Source: Clostridia bacterium
Lineage (GTDB): Bacteria > Bacillota > Clostridia > Christensenellales > UBA1242
Direction of reading: 5' to 3'
Assembly: GCA_022793335.1 (NCBI GenBank)
Contig: JAAWCQ010000009.1
Span: forward strand, 1-64,000
DNA length: 64,000 nucleotides
Made by a program: the position numbers and the translations under genes. Of the stretch, positions 27,632-35,255 are shown piece after piece. The notes beneath the pieces are model-generated. The model was given only the letters and a program-made list of their open reading frames with translations. It was not told the DNA's origin and did not search any database. The number at the start of each line of letters is the position of its first letter. Position 1 is the stretch's first letter.

Positions 27632-27758
27632 AATTAAATCGACAAAATTTTGGTTTAATTTAACAAAAAATACCTCTATTTTCTTAGAGGTATTTTTTTT
27701 CGTCTTGTTTTAACTTTAAAATGCTTAGAATATTTGCTTAGAAAGCGTCAAAAAGTTA
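27602..27758 (+). repeat. 25-bp direct repeat duplicating the 3' end of the giant gene
   Basis: The 25 bp at 27602-27626, which encode the basic tail of the giant protein, recur exactly at 27734-27758 in non-coding DNA, 132 bp further on. The gene's terminator lies between the two copies. Confidence 0.9.
27665..27700 (+). terminator. Terminator of the giant surface protein gene
   Basis: A 13-bp stem (AAAAAATACCTCT with AGAGGTATTTTTT) and T-run start 34 nt past the stop codon, between the two copies of the 25-bp repeat. Confidence 0.88.
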
Positions 27759-27933
27759 GTCACTTATAAATAATATAAATACAGCGAATATAAGTATAAA
27801 ATCAAAAAATCTTGCACATTTAAATGTTAAGCTTTATTTGAGAAGATACGATTTATATAGATAAGATTTTCAAAAATTCATAAAGATACGATTTTCAAAA
27901 ATAAGATATATTTTATAATCAAAAATTTCATTA
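27701..27933. other. Gene-free AT-rich stretch between the giant gene and the rplA terminator
   Basis: Apart from the second copy of the 25-bp repeat it holds two AGATACGATTT direct repeats (near 27845 and 27885) and related GATAAGATTTTC / GATACGATTTTC segments. I see no reading frame, promoter or RNA gene. Confidence 0.6.
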
Positions 27934-27963
27934 CAACAAAAAAAGCAGATTTTCATCTGCTTT
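27934..27963 (-). terminator. Terminator of the rplK-rplA unit
   Basis: On the minus strand AAAGCAGAT-GAAA-ATCTGCTTTTTTTG, a 9-bp stem with T-run, 18 nt beyond the rplA stop. It ends the unit before any rplJ/rplL. Confidence 0.85.
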
Positions 27964-27980
27964 ATATTGTCAAACTATCA

Positions 27981-28664
27981 TTACATAGTTACATTGATTT
28001 TAAGTCCAGGACCCATTGTTGAACAAATAGTAACATTTCTGAAATATTGTCCTTTTGCTGCTGCTGGCTTAGCTTTGATAAGCGCTTCAATAACTGTATT
28101 GAAGTTTTCAGTAAGTTTTTCTTTACCGAAGCTTACCTTTCCTAAAATTACATGGACATTGTTTGTCTTATCAAGTCTGTATTCAACTTTACCAGCCTTA
28201 GCATCTGTGATAGCTTTTGCTACATCCATAGTAACTGTTCCGCTCTTTGGGTTTGGCATAAGACCTTTAGGTCCAAGCACTCTAGCAACTCTACCTACAA
28301 CGCCCATCATATCTGGAGTTGTGATACAAACATCAAAATCAAGCCATCCGCCTTGAATTTTAGCAACCATTTCTTCAGCGCCAACATAGTCAGCACCTGC
28401 TTTAACAGCATCATCAGCCTTGTCACCTTTTGCGATAACAAGAATTTTTACGCTCTTACCTGTACCATGAGGAAGTACGCAAACACCTCTTACTTGTTGA
28501 TCAGCATTCTTTCCATCAACACCAAGTCTTACATGAAGCTCAACTGATTCGTCAAACTTTGCTTTTGGAAGTGTAAGAAGAGTGTCAAGTCCACTGCCGA
28601 TATCGTATGCTTTTTGCTCAACCATAGCAGCTGCTTGAGCATATTTCTTAGCTAATTTTTTCAT
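27981..28664 (-). CDS. rplA: 50S ribosomal protein L1
   Basis: 227 residues. It forms the mobile L1 stalk beside the ribosomal E site and in many bacteria represses its own operon by binding the leader mRNA. Motifs include [31 protein letters not shown], the [32 protein letters not shown] block (the L1 signature) and the C-terminal [13 protein letters not shown]. Length is standard. It lies 11 nt after rplK and a terminator follows directly, so the usual rplJ-rplL continuation is absent. Confidence 0.97.
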   Translation of the reverse strand: MKKLAKKYAQAAAMVEQKAYDIGSGLDTLLTLPKAKFDESVELHVRLGVDGKNADQQVRGVCVLPHGTGKSVKILVIAKGDKADDAVKAGADYVGAEEMVAKIQGGWLDFDVCITTPDMMGVVGRVARVLGPKGLMPNPKSGTVTMDVAKAITDAKAGKVEYRLDKTNNVHVILGKVSFGKEKLTENFNTVIEALIKAKPAAAKGQYFRNVTICSTMGPGLKINVTM

Positions 28665-28675
28665 AACTGCCCTCC

Positions 28676-29107
28676 TTAGTCATCAACCACTGTAACGCCC
28701 ATACTACGAGCGGCACCAGCAACCATAGACATTGCAGATTCAATAGATGTGCAGTTAAGGTCTGGCATCTTTGTCTGTGCGATTTGTCTAATTTGAGACT
28801 TTGTTATGCTTCCGACTTTTGTTTTGTTTGGTACTGCAGAGCCTCTGTCAAGACCAATAGCTTTCTTAATAAGAATAGCTGTTGGTGGAGTCTTAAGTAC
28901 GAATGAGAAACTTCTATCTGCATAGATAGTAACAACTACAGGAATAACAAGTCCTGCTTCTTTAGCTGTCTTCTCGTTGAATTCTTTGGTAAATGCACCC
29001 AGGTTGATACCATGAGGTCCAAGAGTTGAACCAACTGGAGGTCCCGGTGTGGCTTTACCAGCTTCGAGTTGTAATTTTACAACTGCTGTGATTTTCTTTT
29101 CTGCCAT
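28676..29107 (-). CDS. rplK: 50S ribosomal protein L11
   Basis: 143 residues. It binds the GTPase-associated region of 23S rRNA together with L10. Typical sequence is [20 protein letters not shown], then ILIKKAIG and the C-terminal [14 protein letters not shown]. It is co-transcribed with rplA. A good ribosome site (GGAGG) precedes the ATG, and a long structured leader lies between nusG and this gene. Confidence 0.97.
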   Translation of the reverse strand: MAEKKITAVVKLQLEAGKATPGPPVGSTLGPHGINLGAFTKEFNEKTAKEAGLVIPVVVTIYADRSFSFVLKTPPTAILIKKAIGLDRGSAVPNKTKVGSITKSQIRQIAQTKMPDLNCTSIESAMSMVAGAARSMGVTVVDD

Positions 29108-29374
29108 TTTTTCCTCCTTCTGTGGTTTGATGAACGGTTGCAGTTCCGTCCTCCCACGATTTCAAAGCAGTTTTATGTCATACTTTTAGGACAATATTTC
29201 AAGTGACATAAGCCACGAAATATCGAAATTCAAATGATTGTCAAATATTTTAATCCAGCATTTATCTATGCCTATTTTAATTTGCCTTTTCACTTCTACT
29301 TGGATAGAGATTTTTAACAATCAATTTTCAGCGCTTTACTATAACTTTTTTAGTAAAAATTGATTTTATTTGAA
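29108..29374 (-). promoter_or_regulatory. rplK leader: possible L1-binding autoregulatory RNA
   Basis: The 267-nt nusG-rplK gap holds, on the minus strand, a TTATGTCA...TGACATAA hairpin (arms at 29204-29211 and 29173-29180). Close to the gene is GTGGGAGGACGG...CCGT...CCAC (29121-29158), in which GTGG pairs with CCAC and ACGG with CCGT. An internal GGGAG loop beside a short helix resembles L1-binding sites known from L11-L1 mRNAs of other bacteria (inference). A poor promoter (TTGACA near 29240 with a weak -10) may add transcription. A perfect 10-bp inverted repeat, AATCAATTTT/AAAATTGATT, lies just after nusG (about 29309-29366). Confidence 0.45.
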
Positions 29375-30034
29375 TTAAGCTTGAATTTTATGAATTTGTG
29401 AAAGTGGAACATCAACTGTTGTATCTCTTCCAAACATTTCAACACTTACTGAAGCAACTCCTTCTTCAACATTAACAGAAACAACTGTTCCTATCATGCT
29501 GTTGAGAGCACCTTCAATAATTTCAACGCGGTCACCAGCGACAATGTCAACTTCAACCTTGATTTTTTCAAGTCTAAGCTTGATTACCTCTTCCTCAGTG
29601 AGAGCAAGTGGTCTGCCTTTTGGGCCAACAAAGCCGGTAATTCCACGAGTGCGAGTAACATTGTGCCAAAGGTCATCAGCATATTTCATTTTTACAAGAA
29701 TATAGCAAGGCATAGCTTTTCTTTGAACAAGTTTTTTCTTGCCATTTTTTTCTTCAACAACATCTTCCATTGGAATGACAACATCAAAAATTCTGTCTTG
29801 AAGACTGAATTTCTCAATAACTGTTTCAAGGTTTTCTTTAGCTACATTTTCATATCCAGAAAATGTGTGAAGAACATACCATTTTTCTTCCAAACTGTCA
29901 ACAAATTCTTTATAACCAAGCTCGTCCTCGCTGAGCTCTCTTTCAATCTCAGTTTGAGGCTGGATAGTTTTGTTTTCAGCTGTTTCTTCGCTTTTCATTT
30001 CACCGTCTGATGCCAAAATTTCTTTTTCTTCCAT
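29375..30034 (-). CDS. nusG: Transcription elongation/antitermination factor NusG
   Basis: 219 residues. An acidic extension of about 45 residues precedes the NGN domain (KWYVLHTFSGYENVAKENLE; PCYILVKMKYADDLWHNVTRTRGITGFVG), and a C-terminal KOW domain (GDRVEIIEGALNSMIGTVVSVN) follows. NusG binds RNA polymerase and couples it to Rho or the ribosome. The extension makes it longer than the usual 175-180 residues. AAAGGTGG lies just before the ATG at 30034; a GTG three codons upstream overlaps that site. It lies 11 nt after secE in the rpmG-secE-nusG cluster. Confidence 0.96.
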   Translation of the reverse strand: MEEKEILASDGEMKSEETAENKTIQPQTEIERELSEDELGYKEFVDSLEEKWYVLHTFSGYENVAKENLETVIEKFSLQDRIFDVVIPMEDVVEEKNGKKKLVQRKAMPCYILVKMKYADDLWHNVTRTRGITGFVGPKGRPLALTEEEVIKLRLEKIKVEVDIVAGDRVEIIEGALNSMIGTVVSVNVEEGVASVSVEMFGRDTTVDVPLSQIHKIQA

Positions 30035-30045
30035 AAAAGCCACCT

Positions 30046-30375
30046 TTATCTCTTAGTAAGAAGCCCCATAAGTGCTCCTAAACCATAATCCATGCCAAAT
30101 ATAATTACTGCAAAAATGAGGACAACTACCAGGACTACGCCTGTCTTCTTGCAAACTTCACCAAAGGTTGGCCAAACAACTTTTTTAAGTTCTGAAACGG
30201 TCTCTTTTGCTTTTTTGCTAAGCTTAACCCCTTCATTTTTGTTTTTTTTGCCACCTTTTTGATTTTTTGCTTTTTTGTTGTTCTCTTTTTGTTTAATTTT
30301 TTCGGTTTTTGAAGTGTCTTTATTTATAGCCTCTTCTTCTGTAACAATTTGGCTATTATTTTTATTTTTAGACAT
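30046..30375 (-). CDS. secE: Preprotein translocase subunit SecE
   Basis: 109 residues. The C-terminal 55 are the SecE core (SKKAKETVSELKKVVWPTFGEV, then one membrane helix VVLVVVLIFAVIIFGMDYGLG). The first 50 residues are a Lys/Glu/Asn-rich extension not found in minimal 60-residue SecE proteins. SecE clamps SecY in the translocon. It lies between rpmG and nusG in the canonical order. A GGGGG ribosome site lies 5 nt before the ATG. Confidence 0.94.
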   Translation of the reverse strand: MSKNKNNSQIVTEEEAINKDTSKTEKIKQKENNKKAKNQKGGKKNKNEGVKLSKKAKETVSELKKVVWPTFGEVCKKTGVVLVVVLIFAVIIFGMDYGLGALMGLLTKR

Positions 30376-30386
30376 AAAACCCCCAA

Positions 30387-30548
30387 TTATTTTGTTTCTT
30401 TATGAACAGTTCTTTTTCCGCATCTTGAGCAAAATTTTGTAATTTCAATTCTTTCAGGATTTGCTGCTGTGTTTTTGCTTGTTGCATAGTTTCTTTCTTG
30501 ACACTCAGTACAAGCCAAGATAATTTGTTTGCGTTTTGGTAATGCCAT
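30387..30548 (-). CDS. rpmG: 50S ribosomal protein L33
   Basis: 53 residues with both zinc-ribbon pairs (CTECQ and CSRCG), so this is the zinc-binding C+ form. The motifs [22 protein letters not shown] are typical of L33. The start is the ATG at 30548, preceded by AGGAGAAGG; an upstream in-frame extension of 12 codons has no support. It is the first gene of rpmG-secE-nusG. Confidence 0.95.
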   Translation of the reverse strand: MALPKRKQIILACTECQERNYATSKNTAANPERIEITKFCSRCGKRTVHKETK

Positions 30549-30563
30549 TATTCCTTCTCCTAA

Positions 30564-30596
30564 CAAAAAAACTAACACCCCCACAAGAGATGTTAG
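30564..30596 (-). terminator. Hairpin with T-run in front of rpmG
   Basis: On the minus strand CTAACATCTC pairs with GGGGTGTTAG (10 bp with two G-T pairs), followed by TTTTTTT. It lies between the predicted rpmG promoter and rpmG. It may terminate the upstream HicB-like transcript or attenuate the rpmG operon; the predicted transcription start falls inside the first arm. Confidence 0.6.
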
Positions 30597-30599
30597 CCT

Positions 30600-30628
30600 A
30601 TTTTAACACATTGGCATATAATTGTCAA
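30600..30628 (-). promoter_or_regulatory. Sigma-A promoter of rpmG-secE-nusG
   Basis: On the minus strand TTGACA (30628-30623), a 17-bp spacer and TAAAAT (30605-30600). Transcription would start near 30593, inside the arm of the hairpin that follows. Confidence 0.7.
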
Positions 30629-30666
30629 CTCATTTTTTAAAATATTATATATTATTTTTGTAGATT

Positions 30667-30945
30667 TTAGTCTTTTTCTTTCCCTTCTATTTCAGCATCA
30701 ACAAGCATTACAATGTCACCTTCTTCGCATGATTTTTTAACTATGTCAAAATCAGTAGGCTGGTTGAAATCAAGGTCATATTTTTCAATATATGTGAAAT
30801 ATGCTTTCAGCATTTCTTTTGCAAAAAGATATGCCTCTTCAATGAAAGAGCCATCAGTAGTAAGCTCAAGATCTGGGAATAATACACGAACAACTTCCTC
30901 GTCATCATCCTTTATAAAAATAGCCGGGTAAACAAAACTTTTCAT
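30667..30945 (-). CDS. Orphan HicB-like protein
   Basis: 92 residues with the HicB partial RNase H-like fold: FVYPAIFIKDDDEEVVRVLFPDLELTTDGSFIEEAYLFAKEML, with the family's F-P-D-L and helix. In toxin-antitoxin pairs HicB neutralises the mRNA endonuclease HicA, and a HicA gene of about 60-80 codons would adjoin it; none is present on either side. No DNA-binding C-terminal domain (HTH or RHH) is visible, so it is more likely a stand-alone HicB-domain protein. AAGGAG lies 6 nt before the ATG. Confidence 0.75.
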   Translation of the reverse strand: MKSFVYPAIFIKDDDEEVVRVLFPDLELTTDGSFIEEAYLFAKEMLKAYFTYIEKYDLDFNQPTDFDIVKKSCEEGDIVMLVDAEIEGKEKD

Positions 30946-31136
30946 GCAAAGCTCCTTGAATATATTCTAGCATAATTTTCAATGTTTTCAAAACAAAACG
31001 AGGTATTTTTTTTATTTTTTTCACAATTTGTAGTGCTTAAAACATTGAATATTCGGTCGTCAATTTTAATATATGCATTTTTTAACCTACAATTCATCGA
31101 GTTTTTTAAATAGTGATATTTTTGAAATATTTAAAT

Positions 31137-32042
31137 TCAACCCCAAAGTTTATTTGGATATACCTTCATTTGCTTTTGAGTTTTAATGAAATTTTCAAAC
31201 ATTTCAAGGTCATCTTTATAGGTTATACCCTGCCATTTTGCGTCTGTTTTAATCATTTTCACTGATATTCTTTGCTGGTCAATCAACTGGTCTACAAGGG
31301 CTGGTAAAAGATATTCAACACTTGAAAGATCGTCTTTATTTTTCTCAAGAAACTGAGCAAAACCTTCATTTAGATAACTGAAAAAGTCTTTACTAAAACC
31401 AAATATATTTGTAGATGTTGTCTCGTCACCACTCAAAGTTGCCCAAGCCAAATCCTTCCTTTCAAGAGGTCTTGCAACAATGTTATTTTGCTCGTCATAG
31501 CCAACTTCTGACTCAGTGATTTTGCTTAAAAATCCATCCTTTTCTTGACATAGTCCACGCTTAACTTTGCCCTTATCAGACAGGGTTTCGCGAAGGTTGT
31601 AACCAAGCATAAAATACTCATTTCCTTTCATCTTTTTTGACAACAATTCCGCTGCGGCTTTATATGCTTGCTGTCCATAAAAATCATCAGCATTTATCAC
31701 CAAAAAGTTATCGTCAATTTTATCTTCTGCAGCAAGCAAAGCATGCGCAGTGCCAAAAGGTTTTACTCTAGTTTCTGGTACGACATAACTGTCTGGAATG
31801 TTGTCATTTTTTTGAAAAGCATATTCTGTTTTAACCTTCTTTTCAATGCGTTTGCCAACCGTCTCTCTGAAAGCTTCATAGTTTTCTTCTTTTATAATAA
31901 AAACCACCTTATCAAAGCCAGCTTTTATGGCATCATATATTGAATAATCCAATATAAAATTGCCGTCTTCGTCAACTGGAGTAAGCTGTTTAAGCCCTCC
32001 AAAACGACTACCCATTCCACCTGCCAAAATTACAAGATTCAT
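31137..32042 (-). CDS. Sugar-phosphate nucleotidyltransferase family protein
   Basis: 301 residues. The N-terminus MNLVILAGGMGSRFGGLKQL is the nucleotide-binding signature of GT-A fold NTP transferases (G-x-G-x-R with a following K), and VINADDFYG supplies the metal-binding Asp. These enzymes couple a sugar 1-phosphate to an NTP. The second half (ERKDLAWATL, then NIFGFSKDFFSYL) matches a subfamily of unassigned specificity often seen in gut Clostridia and Bacteroidetes. GAGAGG lies 5 nt before the ATG. It is downstream of secA but separated by a terminator. Confidence 0.85.
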   Translation of the reverse strand: MNLVILAGGMGSRFGGLKQLTPVDEDGNFILDYSIYDAIKAGFDKVVFIIKEENYEAFRETVGKRIEKKVKTEYAFQKNDNIPDSYVVPETRVKPFGTAHALLAAEDKIDDNFLVINADDFYGQQAYKAAAELLSKKMKGNEYFMLGYNLRETLSDKGKVKRGLCQEKDGFLSKITESEVGYDEQNNIVARPLERKDLAWATLSGDETTSTNIFGFSKDFFSYLNEGFAQFLEKNKDDLSSVEYLLPALVDQLIDQQRISVKMIKTDAKWQGITYKDDLEMFENFIKTQKQMKVYPNKLWG

Positions 32043-32207
32043 ATTCACCTCTCTTCTTTATATGTTATATTTTTATAAATTCTGCAATTTTTTCATCTTT
32101 TCAACGCATTTTTGCTGATTTTTACGCATTTTTTAATATATTTGCATGATTTATCAAATAAATTATAATAAATTTAAAAACCATTTGTCAACTTTAATTC
32201 AAGCAAT

Positions 32208-32241
32208 AAAAAACACCGTCTCATTTAAAACAGTGTTTTTT
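32208..32241 (-). terminator. Terminator of secA
   Basis: A 9-bp AAAAAACAC/GTGTTTTTT stem with a partly paired interior and a T-run on the minus strand, about 50 nt past the secA stop. Confidence 0.75.
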
Positions 32242-32288
32242 ATAATTACCTTTCATATATTGATTAAATTCATTATTTTTTTCAGCAT

Positions 32289-35015
32289 TTATTCAGCGTT
32301 AAGCCCACAGCAGTTTTTGTATTTCTTACCACTACCACAAGGGCAAGGGTCATTTCTACCAATCTTTGGTTTATCATTGTAAACCGTTTTTTGCACTTTA
32401 AGTTTGCCTTTAGCCTTTTGAGCTGCCCTCTCCTCTGGAGTAAGCTCTTTGCCTGTAAATGTGATTTTTACAGGTTGAGGCTCTGGCTCGGCTGGAGCGT
32501 GCTGAATTGGAGCATTAAGCAAGATTTTGCAGGTATTTTCTCTGATTGTTCCAATCATCTTATCAAACATATCAAAGCCCTCTTTTTTATATGCAAGGAC
32601 TGGATCTTGTTGGCCAAATTGACGAGAGATGATTTCATCTTTCATAATTTGCATGTCTTCAATTTGACTCATCCAGTTGATGTCAACCATTCTAAGCAGA
32701 ACATTTCTTTCAATCTCTTCAAAGTCAATTCCGATTTCCGCCACCATTTTTTGACGCTCTTGATATCTTCGTTCAATGTCTTCAAGCAGTTTTTTAATCA
32801 CATCATCGACATCACAATCTTCAACAAATTCTTCTGTGATGAGGTTGCTGTCTTTTTCAATAAGTCCATTTTCCAGTTCTTTAGTAAGCGCTTTCAAATC
32901 CCATTCAAAATATGGTTTATCATCGCTTATTATTTTATATACGCTCTTTGAAACAACCCCTGGAAACATGCTCATAATTTGGTCATGAATAGGCTCTCCA
33001 TCAAGCACCTTATTTCTTTCAGCATAGATGATTTCTCTTTGTTTGTTCATAACATCGTCAAACTGAATTACACTCTTTCTTATACCGAAGTTTTGAAGTT
33101 CTATTTTTCTTTGCGCTCTTTCTACGCAGTTTGCAATCATTTTTACTTGGAAAGGAGTGTCTTCGTCAACTTTAAACATAGTAAAAATTCTTTTAAGTTT
33201 TTGGTCAGCAAAACGCACAAGCAAATCATCTTCTGGAGAAAGGAAGAATACGCTTGAGCCTTGGTCGCCTTGACGGCCTGCACGACCGCGAAGCTGATTG
33301 TCAATTCGTCTTGACTCATGGCGTTCTGTTCCAATAATATGCAAGCCACCCGCCTCTTTAACTTCCTCTTTTTCTGCATCGGTGATTTTCTTAAACTTTT
33401 CATAAAGTTGCCTATAAACTTCTCTTGCATGATTGAGTTTTTCATCGTCAACATTATTAAAAGCTGTCGCGTAAGAGATTTCTTCTTCAGAGAAATCCAT
33501 GTTTCTCATCTCTTTAGTCGCCATAAACTCAGGGTTTCCACCAAGCAAAATATCGGTACCACGACCAGCCATGTTTGTTGCAATAGTAATCGCACCCTTT
33601 CTGCCCGCCTGAGCAACAATTTCACTTTCTTTTTCATTGTTTTTGGCGTTTAACACCTGATGCTTTATTCCCTCAGTTTTCAAAGCATGAGAAAGCATTT
33701 CTGACTTGTCAATATTGATTGTACCAACAAGCACAGGTTGTCCTTTCTTTGCACATTCTCGAATTTCTTCAATAATTGCTTTGATTTTTCCTTTTTCAGA
33801 TGGATACATAATATCAGGATAATCAATTCTGCGTTTTGGTCGGTTGGTAGGAATTACCACAACGTCAAGGTTATAAATCGTTCTAAATTCACCCTCTTCT
33901 GTCTTTGCTGTACCAGTCATACCAGAGAGTTTATTATAAAGGCGGAAGAAATTTTGGAAAGTTATTGTCGCATAAGTTTGGTTTTCATCCTTGATATCAA
34001 CACCTTCTTTTGCCTCAATTGCTTGGTGCAAGCCAGACGAAAATCTTCTTCCAATTGAAAGACGGCCAGTAAATTCGTCAACAATGATTACCTCTCCATC
34101 TTTTACCACATAGTTTTCATCAATGTGCATGATAAAATTTGCTTTTAAAGCATTGTTGATATAGTGTGTAAGCTCAAGATTGTCAATATCAGCAAGGTTT
34201 TCAATCTTAAAGAAAGCCTCGGCTTTAGCCACACCCTTTTCAGTAAGGTTGATTTGTTTTGTTTTTTCATCAATTTCAACATCATCTTCTTTTTTAAGTG
34301 TTTTTGCAAACTTTTGAGCATTTACATAACCATCAGAAGACTTGCCACCCCTTCCGCTTATGATAAGAGGCGTTCTGGCTTCATCAATTAAGATACTATC
34401 TACTTCATCGACAACAGCAAAATTGAGCCCTCTAAGCACTCTTTCTTTTTTGCTGTTTGCCATGTTGTCACGAAGATAGTCAAAGCCAAGCTCATTGTTT
34501 GTACAATAGGTAATATCACAAAGATAAGCTGCCTTTTTTTGTTTATCGCTCTGACCAGAAAGAGCAACACCAACACTCAGCCCCAAAAATTTATAAACTT
34601 TTCCCATCCACTCTGCGTCACGCTTAGCAAGATAGTCATTGACTGTAACTACATGCACGCCTTTTCCAGTAAGAGCGTTGAGATAAACTGGCAAAGTCGC
34701 CACCAAAGTTTTACCTTCACCAGTTGCCATTTCAGCAATTCTTCCTTGGTGAAGTGCAATTCCGCCAAGCACCTGAGAATAGAAATGACGCATATTAAGC
34801 ACCCTCGCAGATGCCTCTCTCACTACGGCAAAAGCCTCTGGCAACAAATCGTTTGTAGTCTCGCCTGTTTTTAATCTATTTTTAAATTCCTCGCTGCAAG
34901 CAGCCAATTCTTCATTGGAAAAACTCTTATATTTTTCTTCCAATTTCATTACCTTATCAGCAATTTTTTTAAGTTTTCTTATTTGAAAATTGTTTTCACT
35001 TCCAAAAAGTCCCAT
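32289..35015 (-). CDS. secA: Preprotein translocase ATPase SecA
   Basis: 908 residues. It drives unfolded proteins through SecYEG by ATP hydrolysis. Walker A is [17 protein letters not shown], the DEAD-type box is [17 protein letters not shown], and [18 protein letters not shown] with [15 protein letters not shown] are the helicase-2 motifs. The C-terminal zinc tail is [18 protein letters not shown], the SecB/ribosome-binding SEC-C module. Length is typical. AAGGAGA precedes the ATG. The gene stands alone, with a terminator after it. Confidence 0.98.
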   Translation of the reverse strand: MGLFGSENNFQIRKLKKIADKVMKLEEKYKSFSNEELAACSEEFKNRLKTGETTNDLLPEAFAVVREASARVLNMRHFYSQVLGGIALHQGRIAEMATGEGKTLVATLPVYLNALTGKGVHVVTVNDYLAKRDAEWMGKVYKFLGLSVGVALSGQSDKQKKAAYLCDITYCTNNELGFDYLRDNMANSKKERVLRGLNFAVVDEVDSILIDEARTPLIISGRGGKSSDGYVNAQKFAKTLKKEDDVEIDEKTKQINLTEKGVAKAEAFFKIENLADIDNLELTHYINNALKANFIMHIDENYVVKDGEVIIVDEFTGRLSIGRRFSSGLHQAIEAKEGVDIKDENQTYATITFQNFFRLYNKLSGMTGTAKTEEGEFRTIYNLDVVVIPTNRPKRRIDYPDIMYPSEKGKIKAIIEEIRECAKKGQPVLVGTINIDKSEMLSHALKTEGIKHQVLNAKNNEKESEIVAQAGRKGAITIATNMAGRGTDILLGGNPEFMATKEMRNMDFSEEEISYATAFNNVDDEKLNHAREVYRQLYEKFKKITDAEKEEVKEAGGLHIIGTERHESRRIDNQLRGRAGRQGDQGSSVFFLSPEDDLLVRFADQKLKRIFTMFKVDEDTPFQVKMIANCVERAQRKIELQNFGIRKSVIQFDDVMNKQREIIYAERNKVLDGEPIHDQIMSMFPGVVSKSVYKIISDDKPYFEWDLKALTKELENGLIEKDSNLITEEFVEDCDVDDVIKKLLEDIERRYQERQKMVAEIGIDFEEIERNVLLRMVDINWMSQIEDMQIMKDEIISRQFGQQDPVLAYKKEGFDMFDKMIGTIRENTCKILLNAPIQHAPAEPEPQPVKITFTGKELTPEERAAQKAKGKLKVQKTVYNDKPKIGRNDPCPCGSGKKYKNCCGLNAE

Positions 35016-35188
35016 TATTTCTCCTTTATTTTAAGCACTAGTAATAAGTATTTTAACAAATTTTAAGCAAATGTCAAAGTAATTTTTGTAATACTACACA
35101 AATAAAACAAAGATTTTGTCAAAATAAACACATATAGGAGAATTATTGCCAAAAAAAGATAATTTAAGCCTAAACCGCCGCGTAAATC

Positions 35189-35218
35189 TTGACATCTCTT
35201 ATAATAATGAGGTATAAT
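35189..35218 (+). promoter_or_regulatory. Sigma-A promoter of the 2169-residue protein gene
   Basis: TTGACA (35189-35194), an 18-bp spacer and TATAAT (35213-35218), both perfect. GAGGAG lies 8 nt before the ATG at 35256. Confidence 0.8.
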
Positions 35219-35255
35219 AAAATATATGTATTATATATAAGAGGAGAAATCTTTA

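Noticed and set aside
30667-30945. Complete HicAB toxin-antitoxin pair
   Set aside because: No HicA-like gene occurs on either side, so only a lone HicB-like gene is reported.
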